Shown here piece by piece: positions 36,130-45,538 of a stretch of 64,000 bases of DNA (within the stretch, counting starts at the first letter, position 1; each line of letters starts with the position of its first letter). The translations under genes were made by a program, and so were the position numbers. The notes beneath the pieces are model-generated. The model was not told the origin of the DNA. It made no database searches and saw only the letters and a program-made list of their open reading frames with translations. The stretch is from JL08 sp039969355 (GTDB lineage Bacteria; Pseudomonadota; Alphaproteobacteria; Rhodobacterales; Rhodobacteraceae). The stretch covers positions 1 through 64,000 of the forward strand of contig JBDVOA010000001.1 of NCBI GenBank assembly GCA_039969355.1, given 5' to 3'.

Positions 36130-36234
36130 GTGTTTCGAATGCGGGACCGAGGGCTCTCTGGTCCCGCGAAGTACAAAAAATGAAGATCAGGGCGACAGCC
36201 CAAGATCTGAATACTCCAACAGGGAGACTGCCAA

Positions 36235-38319
36235 ATGGCAAAACCGAACTACGATGGACCCATCCTAGAGATTGACGAGCTGTCAATTTCGTTCTTCACC
36301 CGGTTGCGCGAAATCCCGGCTGTGATGGACTTTTCGGTGACTGTGCAACCGGGTGAAGCCGTAGGGCTTGTCGGAGAATCCGGTTGCGGCAAATCCACAG
36401 TTGCGCTGGGTGTGATGCAGGATTTGGGCAAGAACGGTAAAATCGTCGGCGGATCGATTAAATTCAAGGGCCGCGATCTGGGCGCGATGAGCGACGAGGA
36501 ATTACGCGATATTCGTGGTTCTGAAATTGCGATGATCTATCAAGAGCCGATGGCATCTCTGAACCCTGCTATGAAAATCGGCAAACAACTGATGGAAGTT
36601 CCGATGATCCATCAGGGCATGGCCGAAAAGGATGCCTATGATCGCGCGTTGCAGGTGGTCACGGATGTGAAGCTTCCCGATCCCAAACGCATTCTCAATT
36701 CCTTTCCGCACCAGTTGTCTGGGGGCCAGCAGCAACGGATCGTCATCGCGATGGCATTGATGTCAGAACCGTCCCTGCTGATCCTTGACGAGCCCACGAC
36801 CGCGCTTGATGTGACGGTTGAGGCCGCTGTGGTGGAGTTGGTCAAAGACCTCGGCAAAAAGTACGGCACTTCGATGCTGTTTATTTCGCACAACCTTGGT
36901 CTTGTTCTAGAAACCTGCGACCGAATTTGCGTCATGTACTCTGGTGAAGCGGTTGAGACCGGCAGCATTGAAGACGTGTTCGACAAGATGCAGCACCCCT
37001 ATACACAAGCTCTATTTCGTTCCATCCCTCTGCCGGGTGCTGACAAAAATTCCCGCCCACTGATCGCTATTCCCGGAAATTTCCCCCTACCGCATGAACG
37101 CCCGCCTGGGTGTAACTTTGGCCCCCGCTGCGACTATTTTGAGGAAGGTCGGTGCGACAAGGGCGACATCAAGATGGGTGATGTGGTCGGGCAAGACAGA
37201 CATACATCTCGCTGTGTAAAATTCAAAGAAATCGATTGGGATGCACCGCTGGAGTTGGCGGAGATCAAGGAAAAAGGCGAGATCGGGAAGGTTGTTCTTA
37301 AAATGGACAATCTCAAAAAATACTACGAAGTAGCGGCCAGCGCTCTATTCGGCGGTGGAGATAAAAAGGTAGTGAAAGCCAACGAAACGCTAAGTTTTGA
37401 GGCTCGCGAATCGGAGACGCTGGCCATTGTGGGCGAATCCGGGTGCGGAAAGTCGACCTTTGCCAAGGTCCTCATGGGGTTGGAAACAGCGACCGAAGGA
37501 CAAATCTTGCTTGATAATCGTAACATTGAACAAACCGCCATTGAGCAACGCGACACGCAGACCGTTGCCGATATCCAGATGGTGTTCCAGAATCCGTTTG
37601 ACACGCTGAACCCGTCGATGACTGTCGGGCGGCAGATCATCCGTGCGCTTGAAATCTTTGGATTTGGCAACAGCGACGGAGATCGCCGCAAACGCATGCT
37701 GGAGCTACTGGATCTGGTCAAACTGCCGCGCGAATTCGCGGATCGGATGCCACGCCAACTCTCGGGAGGACAGAAACAGCGCGTCGGCATCGCGCGTGCG
37801 TTCTCAGGCGGCGCACGCATTGTTGTGGCAGACGAACCCGTATCAGCGCTTGACGTGTCGGTGCAGGCCGCCGTCACCGATCTGCTGATGGAAATCCAGC
37901 GCGAGGAAAAAACCACGTTGCTGTTCATCAGCCACGATCTGTCGATTGTCCGTTACCTGTCAGACCGGGTCATGGTGATGTATCTGGGTCATGTTGTCGA
38001 ACTTGGCTCCACTGATCAGGTTTTTGCACCACCATACCATCCCTACACCGAAGCATTGCTGTCTGCGGTGCCAATTGCGGATACGTCAGTAAAGAAGAAA
38101 CACATTGTATTGGAAGGCGACATTCCTTCCGCAATGAACCCGCCTACGGGGTGCCCGTTCCAAACGCGGTGTCGCTGGAAGTCGAACGTGCCGGGTAATC
38201 TGTGCGAAAAAGAAGTGCCGCCCGTCCGCATTCTGGGTGACAATCATCAGGTCAAATGCCATCTTTCAGATGAAGATTTCAACGAGATGGAGCCCGTAAT
38301 CGAAGTCGCTGCCGAGTAG
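36235..38319 (+). CDS. Fused double ATPase of the peptide-type ABC transporter (DppD-DppF fusion)
   Basis: The single 694-residue chain carries two complete ATP-binding cassettes. The first has Walker A GESGCGKST (47-55), signature LSGGQQQR and Walker B LLILDEPTTALDV. The second has GESGCGKST (400-408), LSGGQKQR and IVVADEPVSALDV. Each half ends in the oligopeptide-ATPase C-terminal Cys motif (CNFGPRCDYFEEGRC and CPFQTRCRWKSNV...LC) that may bind an Fe-S cluster or zinc. It completes the transporter encoded from 32085. Confidence 0.94.
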   Translation: MAKPNYDGPILEIDELSISFFTRLREIPAVMDFSVTVQPGEAVGLVGESGCGKSTVALGVMQDLGKNGKIVGGSIKFKGRDLGAMSDEELRDIRGSEIAMIYQEPMASLNPAMKIGKQLMEVPMIHQGMAEKDAYDRALQVVTDVKLPDPKRILNSFPHQLSGGQQQRIVIAMALMSEPSLLILDEPTTALDVTVEAAVVELVKDLGKKYGTSMLFISHNLGLVLETCDRICVMYSGEAVETGSIEDVFDKMQHPYTQALFRSIPLPGADKNSRPLIAIPGNFPLPHERPPGCNFGPRCDYFEEGRCDKGDIKMGDVVGQDRHTSRCVKFKEIDWDAPLELAEIKEKGEIGKVVLKMDNLKKYYEVAASALFGGGDKKVVKANETLSFEARESETLAIVGESGCGKSTFAKVLMGLETATEGQILLDNRNIEQTAIEQRDTQTVADIQMVFQNPFDTLNPSMTVGRQIIRALEIFGFGNSDGDRRKRMLELLDLVKLPREFADRMPRQLSGGQKQRVGIARAFSGGARIVVADEPVSALDVSVQAAVTDLLMEIQREEKTTLLFISHDLSIVRYLSDRVMVMYLGHVVELGSTDQVFAPPYHPYTEALLSAVPIADTSVKKKHIVLEGDIPSAMNPPTGCPFQTRCRWKSNVPGNLCEKEVPPVRILGDNHQVKCHLSDEDFNEMEPVIEVAAE

Positions 38320-38337
38320 CAAAGAACACGTCAAATC

Positions 38338-38373
38338 AAGAAAGGCATACCTCTGGATTTACCTTTCTTTTTT
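38338..38373 (+). terminator. Probable terminator of the ABC transporter operon
   Basis: AAGAAAGG pairs with CCTTTCTT across a 16-base spacer and the right arm runs into a T tract. The stem is AT-rich and the loop long, so strength is moderate. Confidence 0.6.
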
Positions 38374-38552
38374 CGATCAATAGTCTGCTGATCTTCGACA
38401 TGAACGAGGTCAGAATTGTCGAGGTTTAGTTGACAAATCGAATATTCAAATCCGCTGCTACTAGCATCGGGAACATAGGCAAGAACCATTTGTTTTTCGG
38501 CTACTCGTTCAGCACATTGACCCCAGCTAGACCGGCAAAACCGGATGACATA

Positions 38553-39761
38553 GTGAAAATAATACTGAGCTCAGCAATTTTCTGCGTTTTTGCAAACATC
38601 GCCGACGCGCAGCAAGATGTGGTTTATCGTTTAGAAAGCTTCTTGCTTGAGCTTGGCTATTCTCCCGGGGTCGTCGATAATACTGTCGATAGCACAACAC
38701 ATCAGGCTATCGCGCAGTATCAGCGCGACCGGGGGTTGCCGGTAACGGGCGGGATGTCACACGAGGAATATCTGGCCCTTGAGCGAGAAATCGTCCACAC
38801 CCGCGGAGCAGCACAGAAACAACTCCCAAATTCAGCATCTCAGCAAGCCTCCAACCCACAGGGGCCGCCCCAGGCGACGACTCCCGATGATGTGTCAGGT
38901 GTCATCTATCATCGCTTAGCCAATTGCACTGGTGAGCGTGGAATGATGCTATACACCTATCAAATGGATGCCCACGACACCGGTTTTTCACAGATCAGCG
39001 ACATTTGCTGGCACGCATCACAAGGGCTGTTGGAAGGTGTGGAACCAGAGGGCAATCTAACACTCGTGCAGTCTGATGACGGCTATGAAATCTTCGAAAA
39101 TTTATCCACCGGGTCGGAGGGGTACCAACGGACCAGCGTGGACGTCACACGCACAAATAATCTCTATGCGGACGGCGACCCGACGGACTTGTCCGTATTG
39201 ATTTCGCATCGACCAAGGACTGAGCAACGTGCACCAAGCAACGGCGCGATCCTCTACAGGGACGCAGGGTTTTTGATCACGTCCGCATTTTCGCCCCAGA
39301 TCGCCCAAAGCCCTCTGGAAGTGAGAGTGGACATTCGCACCAATCACACCAGCAGGGACGTCTGCAGTTCCGGCGCCCCGTCCTATTCTACAGGAGAGCC
39401 AGGAAACATTGCTTTGGTCGGGACCATTGATTTGAGCAATCCGCAGGTTGCAAAGCTGCGGCCTCCACACGGCACAACAGGAAGGGCCGAGGGCACATTG
39501 ACCTTGTCCTTCAGTGCTGCGGGAGAAGTACGGGGGAAGGTCTCGGTGCTTTTTGAGAACCCCAGAGTTGTGGGCCATGGGCCCTGCGAATGGCTGCGTG
39601 CCGAGGTGACTCTGGACGCTATTGTCGACACTACGTCAGGAGCAACAGGCGTTCAGTTCAATAGTCTTGGTGTTGGAAGAGGGCGGTATACTGATGTGAA
39701 TGAGTCGACTTATCCGCTGTCGGCAAGCGGGTCAGTTCAGGGTTTTTTGCCGGGATCCTAA
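38553..39761 (+). CDS. Secreted protein with an N-terminal peptidoglycan-binding-like domain
   Basis: From the GTG at 38553 the protein has about 402 residues and starts with a signal peptide (VKIILSSAIFCVFANIADA-QQ). A PG_binding_1-like module follows (YRLESFLLELGYSPGVVDNT, then QAIAQYQRDRGLPVTG). A Gln/Pro-rich linker and a beta-rich domain of about 270 residues that I do not recognise make up the rest; several cysteines could form disulfides in the periplasm. The frame extends upstream to a TTG at 38430, but that would bury the signal peptide, so the GTG is preferred. It stands alone after the transporter terminator. Confidence 0.7.
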   Translation: MKIILSSAIFCVFANIADAQQDVVYRLESFLLELGYSPGVVDNTVDSTTHQAIAQYQRDRGLPVTGGMSHEEYLALEREIVHTRGAAQKQLPNSASQQASNPQGPPQATTPDDVSGVIYHRLANCTGERGMMLYTYQMDAHDTGFSQISDICWHASQGLLEGVEPEGNLTLVQSDDGYEIFENLSTGSEGYQRTSVDVTRTNNLYADGDPTDLSVLISHRPRTEQRAPSNGAILYRDAGFLITSAFSPQIAQSPLEVRVDIRTNHTSRDVCSSGAPSYSTGEPGNIALVGTIDLSNPQVAKLRPPHGTTGRAEGTLTLSFSAAGEVRGKVSVLFENPRVVGHGPCEWLRAEVTLDAIVDTTSGATGVQFNSLGVGRGRYTDVNESTYPLSASGSVQGFLPGS

Positions 39762-40023
39762 GCAACCTGTTAGCCGTACCCGGTTAGTTTGAGAACCATA
39801 GCCGGGTTAGTCTGGGCCAGCAGCAGCAACATCCCGCAGAAGTCAGATTCTTGTCAGAATGCTGTGGTTTATTGCTTGTCCACAGACGGCAAAATTCTGG
39901 TCTGCGCTGAATAGGTATGTTGAGACGGAGTTCCTAGGCTTTTGGGCCAACAACGATCGAAGAATCACGATGGCCATTCCAGAAACACGCGTACATCAGG
40001 TCAATGCTGTTCGATGAACCGAT

Positions 40024-40431
40024 TTAGATATGATAGGCCGCGACCATGGCTACCGCATAGGCCATCGCGAAATCCAACGCCCCGGGGCGTATCCGACGTA
40101 ATAAAAAACCAATGCACAGCAGCGGCAGGCTAAGGCCAACAAGACCAATGGCTAGTTGTTCAGCCTGTGGCAGCCCTTCGAAGCCTTTGAAATCGACGGT
40201 CCATGGCAACACGCCTGACATGATCAGTGCGTAGTACATCCCGGCACCGACACCAAATAAGCCACCCATCATGGTGGCAATCAGGTTAATACGGATTTTA
40301 GCAGATCGGCTGGTCGCTGCAGCGCCATTGCGAACCCTGTCAGCTGCCGGTCCCGGCGTGATATATGTCCCGGGACCCTTCTTGTTGATCCGAGCAATAC
40401 GCTCATTGAAACTCGCGGTTGCGATAGCCAT
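40024..40431 (-). CDS. Small predicted membrane protein
   Basis: The 135-residue protein has a basic cytoplasmic N-terminal part (1-46) and three hydrophobic segments at about 47-75, 92-111 and 117-135. No family is recognised. It is followed, in transcription order, by the 262-base gap before 39761 and is preceded by the lytic transglycosylase gene in the same orientation, so the two may share a promoter. Confidence 0.7.
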   Translation of the reverse strand: MAIATASFNERIARINKKGPGTYITPGPAADRVRNGAAATSRSAKIRINLIATMMGGLFGVGAGMYYALIMSGVLPWTVDFKGFEGLPQAEQLAIGLVGLSLPLLCIGFLLRRIRPGALDFAMAYAVAMVAAYHI

Positions 40432-40522
40432 ACCTAGTGCACCTCTTACTATGTATGACGAAGACGTTAACGCTCAAATCCGGCAGGAGTTTGTCACGAG
40501 GTAGGCATTCATCTGGGCAATG

Positions 40523-41110
40523 TCAGCTACCCCAAATGATACGAACATAGTTTTTTGTTTCTTTGTAAGGGGGGACGCCACCGTATTTCTTGACGGCTTC
40601 AGGTCCCGCGTTATACGCGGCGAGGGCCAGACGCCATGAACCGAACTCCCGATATTGTTCGGACAAATATCGGGCGCCGCCATCCAGGTTTTCGTAAGGA
40701 TCCCGTGGGTTTACGCGCAGATAGCGCGCAGTACCCGGCATCAGCTGCGCAAGACCCAAAGCGCCTTTGTGAGATCTGGCCCTGGGGTTCCAGTTGCTTT
40801 CCTGCTGTACCAATCGAAGAAACAAATCCTCTGGCACGTTGTTGCGCCGCGCCGCATCGCGCGCCATTCCAAGATATTTTCCCCGGTATTTTCCGTTAAA
40901 TTCCTGGGTCGTTCCCCATTTTGACGGCGTGTAGATTCTTGGCGGCTGAAGCCGTACCGAATTGTTGTATTGTTTGGCGGCCCGACTGTCCAAAACACGG
41001 GTCTGAGAACCAAACAGGGCCGCACGGCTTTTGGTCGAAAAAACATCGGCAAGTAGTCCCGTACTGCCGATTATGATTGCCATACCAGCGGCAGCTAACA
41101 CCTTAAACAT
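40523..41110 (-). CDS. Lytic transglycosylase (SLT domain)
   Basis: The 195-residue protein cleaves peptidoglycan glycan strands without water, forming anhydro-muramic ends. A signal peptide or anchor occupies residues 1-22, and the SLT domain runs from about 85 to the end. The catalytic Glu is E104 in VQQESNWNPRA. GALGLAQLMPGTARYL and AYNAGPEAV are the other family motifs. It is compact compared with multi-domain members. Confidence 0.93.
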   Translation of the reverse strand: MFKVLAAAGMAIIIGSTGLLADVFSTKSRAALFGSQTRVLDSRAAKQYNNSVRLQPPRIYTPSKWGTTQEFNGKYRGKYLGMARDAARRNNVPEDLFLRLVQQESNWNPRARSHKGALGLAQLMPGTARYLRVNPRDPYENLDGGARYLSEQYREFGSWRLALAAYNAGPEAVKKYGGVPPYKETKNYVRIIWGS

Positions 41111-41306
41111 GTCCCTGATCCCGGTCGCCTGTTGTTGTGCGCAATATATAGCAAAACTCGACTGACGCTAGCCCATTGATTTTCTGATGTCCCGGACTGC
41201 GTTAACCGTGTTTAAACCATGTGACAGGAAGTGTAAGTTCAGCAAAGTAATTGCATGGGGGATTCGATAGCCCCCGTGCCAAACGAAAAAAACAGGGGCG
41301 TCTCAC

Positions 41307-41798
41307 ATGGCCGGTTCAGTCAACAAAGTTATTCTTATCGGCAATCTTGGCCGCGACCCCGAAGTGCGGTCGTTTCAGAACGGCGGCAAGGTTTGCAATC
41401 TGCGCATCGCCACATCCGAAACGTGGAAAGACAAAAACACTGGCGAACGCAGGGAACGGACGGAGTGGCATTCAGTAGCAATATTCAACGAAGGTCTGGT
41501 GCGTGTGGCGGAGCAATACTTGAAAAAAGGCTCCAAGGTCTACATCGAGGGCCAGCTACAAACCCGTAAGTGGCAGGATCAGTCAGGGGCAGATCGTTAC
41601 TCGACAGAAGTAGTGCTTCAGGGCTTTGGCAGCACACTGACCATGTTGGACGGACGTGATGGCGGCGGCGGTGGTGGCGGCTCGTATGGCGGCGGACAGG
41701 GTGGTGGTTACGATAGTGGGCCTCAGGACAGCGGCTACGGCGGCGGACAGAGTGGCGGTGCCCCCTCTCGAGAAATCGATGACGAGATCCCTTTCTAG
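41307..41798 (+). CDS. ssb: Single-stranded DNA-binding protein
   Basis: The 163-residue protein has the OB fold at 1-110 (MAGSVNKVILIGNLGRDPEV...), a glycine-rich linker, and the acidic C-terminal tip DDEIPF that recruits replication and repair partners. No GAAC-N7-GAAC site was seen upstream, so SOS control is not apparent here. Confidence 0.97.
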   Translation: MAGSVNKVILIGNLGRDPEVRSFQNGGKVCNLRIATSETWKDKNTGERRERTEWHSVAIFNEGLVRVAEQYLKKGSKVYIEGQLQTRKWQDQSGADRYSTEVVLQGFGSTLTMLDGRDGGGGGGGSYGGGQGGGYDSGPQDSGYGGGQSGGAPSREIDDEIPF

Positions 41799-42059
41799 CA
41801 GTATCAGCACAGTTCAGCTGTTTTGGAAGCAGTTTACGCTCCCGCAGCAATGGTAACGGTGATAAGATTGGCTCGGTCTCACGCTTAAGCTATTCTATCG
41901 CCTCAGCGAGCATCCTGCGCCGGAAGATGCTGAAATTTGAATGAACGCAGTTGCCAGTCACCGGTCTTCCAAAGCGCAAGACCTCCCGCCCGACGGCATA
42001 GTGATAACGGCGCGGGCTGTAGCTTGCATCAAACACTGAGCCGGGGTAACGCCCTTGCT

Positions 42060-42536
42060 ATGACCTTGCCATACCATACGCCCCTCACGCCTGATCAGCA
42101 GCACGCCTTTGGCATAGCCATCCCCCAAACGCTTGCCATTGCCGATCGTGTGCGTTTCGCCGAACTTGATGTGCTGAAGCATGTAAACAACAAGGCCTAT
42201 ATGACCTGGTTCGAAACGTTGCGGGTTGAATATTTCCGACTGTTTGCGTCACCTTATTACGCCTCTGACGCGCCAAAACCGCGCGTCGTAATTGGTCAGG
42301 GCACGGTGCACTATCTCAAGGAAATGCTCATGGGCGAGGATTATGTCGCCACCTGTCAGGTCAAAGCCTTTCGCAACACATCCTGCACGATGGAACAACA
42401 ACTTTGGGCCGGCGATTTGCGCGCGACTTTTTCGTGTGTGTTGGTGACACTTTACCCGGACGGTTCTGGCCGCTATCCCCTGCCCGACGCCCTCCGTCAA
42501 CGATTCATTACGGAAGACAATGCTCATTCATCCTGA
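42060..42536 (+). CDS. Hot-dog-fold acyl-CoA thioesterase family protein
   Basis: The 158-residue protein (from the ATG at 42060) is a 4HBT/YbgC-like thioesterase. RVRFAELDVLKHVNNKAYMT is the active-site region, with Asp and the HVNN turn. The in-frame extension to 41937 has no protein-like character. The acyl substrate is unknown. tRNA-Pro is convergent just downstream. Confidence 0.85.
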   Translation: MTLPYHTPLTPDQQHAFGIAIPQTLAIADRVRFAELDVLKHVNNKAYMTWFETLRVEYFRLFASPYYASDAPKPRVVIGQGTVHYLKEMLMGEDYVATCQVKAFRNTSCTMEQQLWAGDLRATFSCVLVTLYPDGSGRYPLPDALRQRFITEDNAHSS

Positions 42537-42625
42537 GGCGATCATAATAGCACGCTGTTCTGCTGCAGCGGCGAAATTGTGCCGTCGCCCTATTCGGGAT
42601 TTCTACTCTACTCTAGAGAATTATC

Positions 42626-42702
42626 TGGTCGGGACGGTAAGATTCGAACTTACGACCCCCTGTACCCAAAACAGGTGCGCTACCAGGCTGCGCCACGCCC
42701 CG
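42626..42702 (-). tRNA. tRNA-Pro (anticodon TGG)
   Basis: The minus strand folds into a 77-base cloverleaf starting CGGGGCGTGGCGCAG and ending with an encoded CCA. The D arm has AGCCTGGTAGCGC, the anticodon arm is CCTGT-TTTGGGT-ACAGG with TGG at positions 34-36, and the T arm has GTTCGAATC. Confidence 0.97.
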
Positions 42703-42846
42703 AAACCAGAGCCTCTCCTTAGACTGACCCGTAAGATTTGAAAAGACCCATTTTTGCTTTTGGCTCGCTAGGTACAGTATAAAAACCAAAGCGAGACCAA
42801 GGACACTATATTTGGCGAAATCCAATTTCTAGTGGTCCAAACGACA

Positions 42847-43311
42847 CTAGCACGGCCACGCAGGAGCACCGCCCTGAAAGGCAGGGTGGCGCATCTGACT
42901 GCCTTCTGAAATGCCCAAGGCTTCCGCCAGACCGCCATTGATCTCAAGTACCGCAATCTGATCACCTTCACCCGGCTTTGGCCTTAGATCGCCCGGTTGG
43001 GCTCGGTGATGGATGGTTTTTACAATCCCACTTGCATCAAGGAAAATCATGTCGAGCTCTATCAGTGTGTTTTTCATCCAGAACGACAATGGCTGCGGAT
43101 ATTCGTATATAAACAGCATGCCGGAGGATTGCGGCAGGCTTTCGCGGAACATCAAGCCGCGGGCCCGTTCCTCTGCTGTATCAGCTATTTCGACTGAAAA
43201 ACGAGCTTGGCCCCAATCCCCGCGCAGAGTGACAGCGTGTTCGCTACATCCCGCGCCGACGGCCGTTCCCAAAAGGGTCAAACCAGCAACAAAAAAGATT
43301 TTACTGATCAC
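42847..43311 (-). CDS. DUF192 family exported protein
   Basis: The 154-residue protein has an N-terminal signal ending near residue 20-22 (VGAGC), possibly a lipoprotein, though the lipobox is imperfect. The DUF192 core is clear: IADTAEERARGLMFRESLP, GMLFIYEYPQPLSFWMKNT and IELDMIFLD. Function is unknown for the family. Its start overlaps the stop of the cold-shock gene by four bases. Confidence 0.9.
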   Translation of the reverse strand: MISKIFFVAGLTLLGTAVGAGCSEHAVTLRGDWGQARFSVEIADTAEERARGLMFRESLPQSSGMLFIYEYPQPLSFWMKNTLIELDMIFLDASGIVKTIHHRAQPGDLRPKPGEGDQIAVLEINGGLAEALGISEGSQMRHPAFQGGAPAWPC

Positions 43312-43847
43312 GCGTCGGGCTTGCTAAGTGCAGCCTCCCAAGCAAACACCTCTGCCGCCATTCGACCGCGTTTGCCTTCGACAACGCGCAGGGCAAGCGC
43401 CTCACCGGGTTGCAAATCAGCCAAGCCAGATCGACGTAGCACTTCAACATGCAAAAATACATCTTCAGGTTGACTGAATACGTTTGCAAAGCCGAAACCT
43501 TTGCCCTTGTCGAACCATTTGACCCTTGCCGCAACCAAAGGAAGTCTGCGTACCGCCTCCAAATCAAGGTCGACAAAATCGGACAACGGCATGTCTTCAT
43601 TGCCAACGGGGGGCTCAATGGACAACACTTCAACCGCCTGGACGCCACGGTTGGTATCCTGAACGCTAATAACAATCTTAGCAGCGTCGGCTACTGAACT
43701 TTGACCAAAGTTGCGCAGGACATTTACATGCAACAAAATATCGGGGCCGCCTGTTTCCGCAACGACGAACCCAAAACCCTTAACGGGGTCAAACCATTTG
43801 ACAAGGCCAGTCACCTGACGCATATCGCCGTCTTCTTGATCACTCAC
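43308..43847 (-). CDS. Cold-shock protein with two CSD domains
   Basis: The 179-residue protein has two cold-shock domains, at about 11-77 and 104-172. Each has an RNP1-like motif (KGFGFV at 23-28 and KGFGFA at 116-121) that binds single-stranded nucleic acid. A double CSD is common in alphaproteobacteria (CspC/CspD type) and is linked there to stationary-phase or stress RNA binding. It is translationally coupled to the DUF192 gene. Confidence 0.93.
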   Translation of the reverse strand: MSDQEDGDMRQVTGLVKWFDPVKGFGFVVAETGGPDILLHVNVLRNFGQSSVADAAKIVISVQDTNRGVQAVEVLSIEPPVGNEDMPLSDFVDLDLEAVRRLPLVAARVKWFDKGKGFGFANVFSQPEDVFLHVEVLRRSGLADLQPGEALALRVVEGKRGRMAAEVFAWEAALSKPDA

Positions 43848-43969
43848 TTTTTGGACCCCGTTCGCGCTTTGGCGATTTTTCTTTCACAGTCTTGCGCCAA
43901 TTTTTAGCCCGATTTCAAGTCCAAAAAACAGTCTGGATTCAAACTGTTGCATTTCACGTTACGTGAAAT

Positions 43970-44575
43970 TCAAGGGTTTAGGCGGGAAATCGCCCATTCA
44001 GAACTCGCATCTGCTCGTCTCCACACAAAACGGTCATGCAAACGATACGCCCCATCGGCCCAAAACTCAACCTCTAGAGGAGTAATTCGATATCCTCCCC
44101 AAAAGGGCGGACGGTCCGGATTAGCGCCCTTGGTCGCTGTTATCTTGGCAACTTTTGCCATCAGGGCCGCGCGTGAAGAAAGCGGCTTGGATTGATCGGA
44201 TGCCCACGCCCCCAACCGGCTTTGCAGCGACCGAGACGCATAATAGGTGTCCGCCTGTGGGCCATCTTCTTTCGTAACCAAACCGCGGGCTCGAATTTGA
44301 CGACGCAAACTTTTCCAATGAATTACGAACGCGGCCTTGCCAGCAGCATCGATTTCCTGTGCCTTGGCGCTGTTGTAGTTTGTGTAAAACACAAATGCGT
44401 TATCCTCGATAGCCTTCAGCAAAACCATCCGAGCGTTTGGCAAACCGTCGGAATCAACAGTCGACAATGCCATTGCATTGGCATCGTTCACTTCAGAGGT
44501 AACCGCCTCATCCAACCAATTCTGGGCGATTTCAAATGGATCGTCACCTGCGAACAGGCCGGTTCGTTTTTCCAT
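43970..44575 (-). CDS. pdxH: Pyridoxamine 5'-phosphate oxidase
   Basis: PdxH oxidises pyridoxine or pyridoxamine 5'-phosphate to PLP using FMN. From the ATG at 44575 (MEKRTGLFAGDDPFEIAQNW) the protein has 201 residues. FYTNYNSAKAQEI, KSLRRQIRARG and FWGGYRITPLEVEFW are family signatures. AAGGAAATACAA precedes the start; an upstream in-frame ATG would add 17 residues of low quality. It is divergent from fabI. Confidence 0.96.
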   Translation of the reverse strand: MEKRTGLFAGDDPFEIAQNWLDEAVTSEVNDANAMALSTVDSDGLPNARMVLLKAIEDNAFVFYTNYNSAKAQEIDAAGKAAFVIHWKSLRRQIRARGLVTKEDGPQADTYYASRSLQSRLGAWASDQSKPLSSRAALMAKVAKITATKGANPDRPPFWGGYRITPLEVEFWADGAYRLHDRFVWRRADASSEWAISRLNP

Positions 44576-44703
44576 TACTTGTATTTCCTTGTTCAACATT
44601 GAGGCCAATCCCTGCCTGCCTCTCAAAAGGCCACTCTTGAAGCAATCTGGTCAATCGCCTAAAGGACTCATTAACAATATACGAAAACGGCAAGGGGGCA
44701 GCT

Positions 44704-45510
44704 ATGTCAAATAATCTGATGACCGGCAAGCGCGGGTTGATCATGGGACTGGCCAACGACAAATCCATTGCCTGGGGTATTGCACGGGCCTGTGCTGACG
44801 CGGGCGCGGAACTCGCATTTTCCTATCAGGGCGACGCGCTGAAGAAACGTGTGGACCCGCTAGCGGCCCAATTGGGCAGCGACATCGTGTTGCCATGTGA
44901 TGTCGGTGACGAAGCATCAATGGATGCTCTGTTTGCTGATCTCAAAGAGAAATGGGGCCACATCGACTTCCTGGTACATGCGATTGGTTTCTCAGACAAA
45001 AATGAACTCCGCGGCCGATATGTCGACACAACCCGAAGCAATTTTCAACTGAGCATGGATATTTCGGTCTACTCGTTCACGGCCGTTGTTCAGCGAGCAG
45101 AAAAGATGATGCCAGCGGGTGGCTCCTGTCTGACACTGACATACTACGGCGCCGAAAAGGTCATGCCGCATTATAATGTCATGGGGGTCGCCAAGGCCGC
45201 ACTTGAAGCGTCGGTGAAATACATGGCAGAGGATCTGGGCAAAGACGGTATTCGGGTAAATGCGATCTCTGCCGGTCCAATCAAGACCCTGGCCGCCTCC
45301 GGCATTGGCGATTTTCGCTATATTATGAAATGGAACGAATATAACTCGCCTTTGCGCCGCAACGTCACAACTGAAGACGTGGGAAAAGCCGCTTTATTTC
45401 TGTTGTCCGATCTTGGCTCGGGTACAACAGGCGAAAACCTGCATGTGGACGCCGGATACCATGTTGTTGGTATGAAAGCAGTGGACGCGCCGGACATGTC
45501 AAAAAGCTGA
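44704..45510 (+). CDS. fabI: Enoyl-ACP reductase (NADH)
   Basis: FabI carries out the last step of each fatty-acid elongation cycle. The 268-residue short-chain-dehydrogenase-like protein has GLANDKSIAWGIARA and the catalytic YYGAEKVMPHYNVMGVAKAA with Tyr, Met and Lys. The region following SAGPIKTLAASGI binds the substrate and the inhibitor triclosan in family members. Another step of the same pathway, fabZ, is at 20663. Confidence 0.96.
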   Translation: MSNNLMTGKRGLIMGLANDKSIAWGIARACADAGAELAFSYQGDALKKRVDPLAAQLGSDIVLPCDVGDEASMDALFADLKEKWGHIDFLVHAIGFSDKNELRGRYVDTTRSNFQLSMDISVYSFTAVVQRAEKMMPAGGSCLTLTYYGAEKVMPHYNVMGVAKAALEASVKYMAEDLGKDGIRVNAISAGPIKTLAASGIGDFRYIMKWNEYNSPLRRNVTTEDVGKAALFLLSDLGSGTTGENLHVDAGYHVVGMKAVDAPDMSKS

Positions 45511-45538
45511 AATGCCCCCTGCTAGATCGAGGACCAAT

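Noticed and set aside
41200..41216. CtrA-like TTAA pair upstream of ssb
   Set aside because: The two TTAA blocks are spaced by 6 rather than 7 bases and the flanks do not match, so chance is likely.
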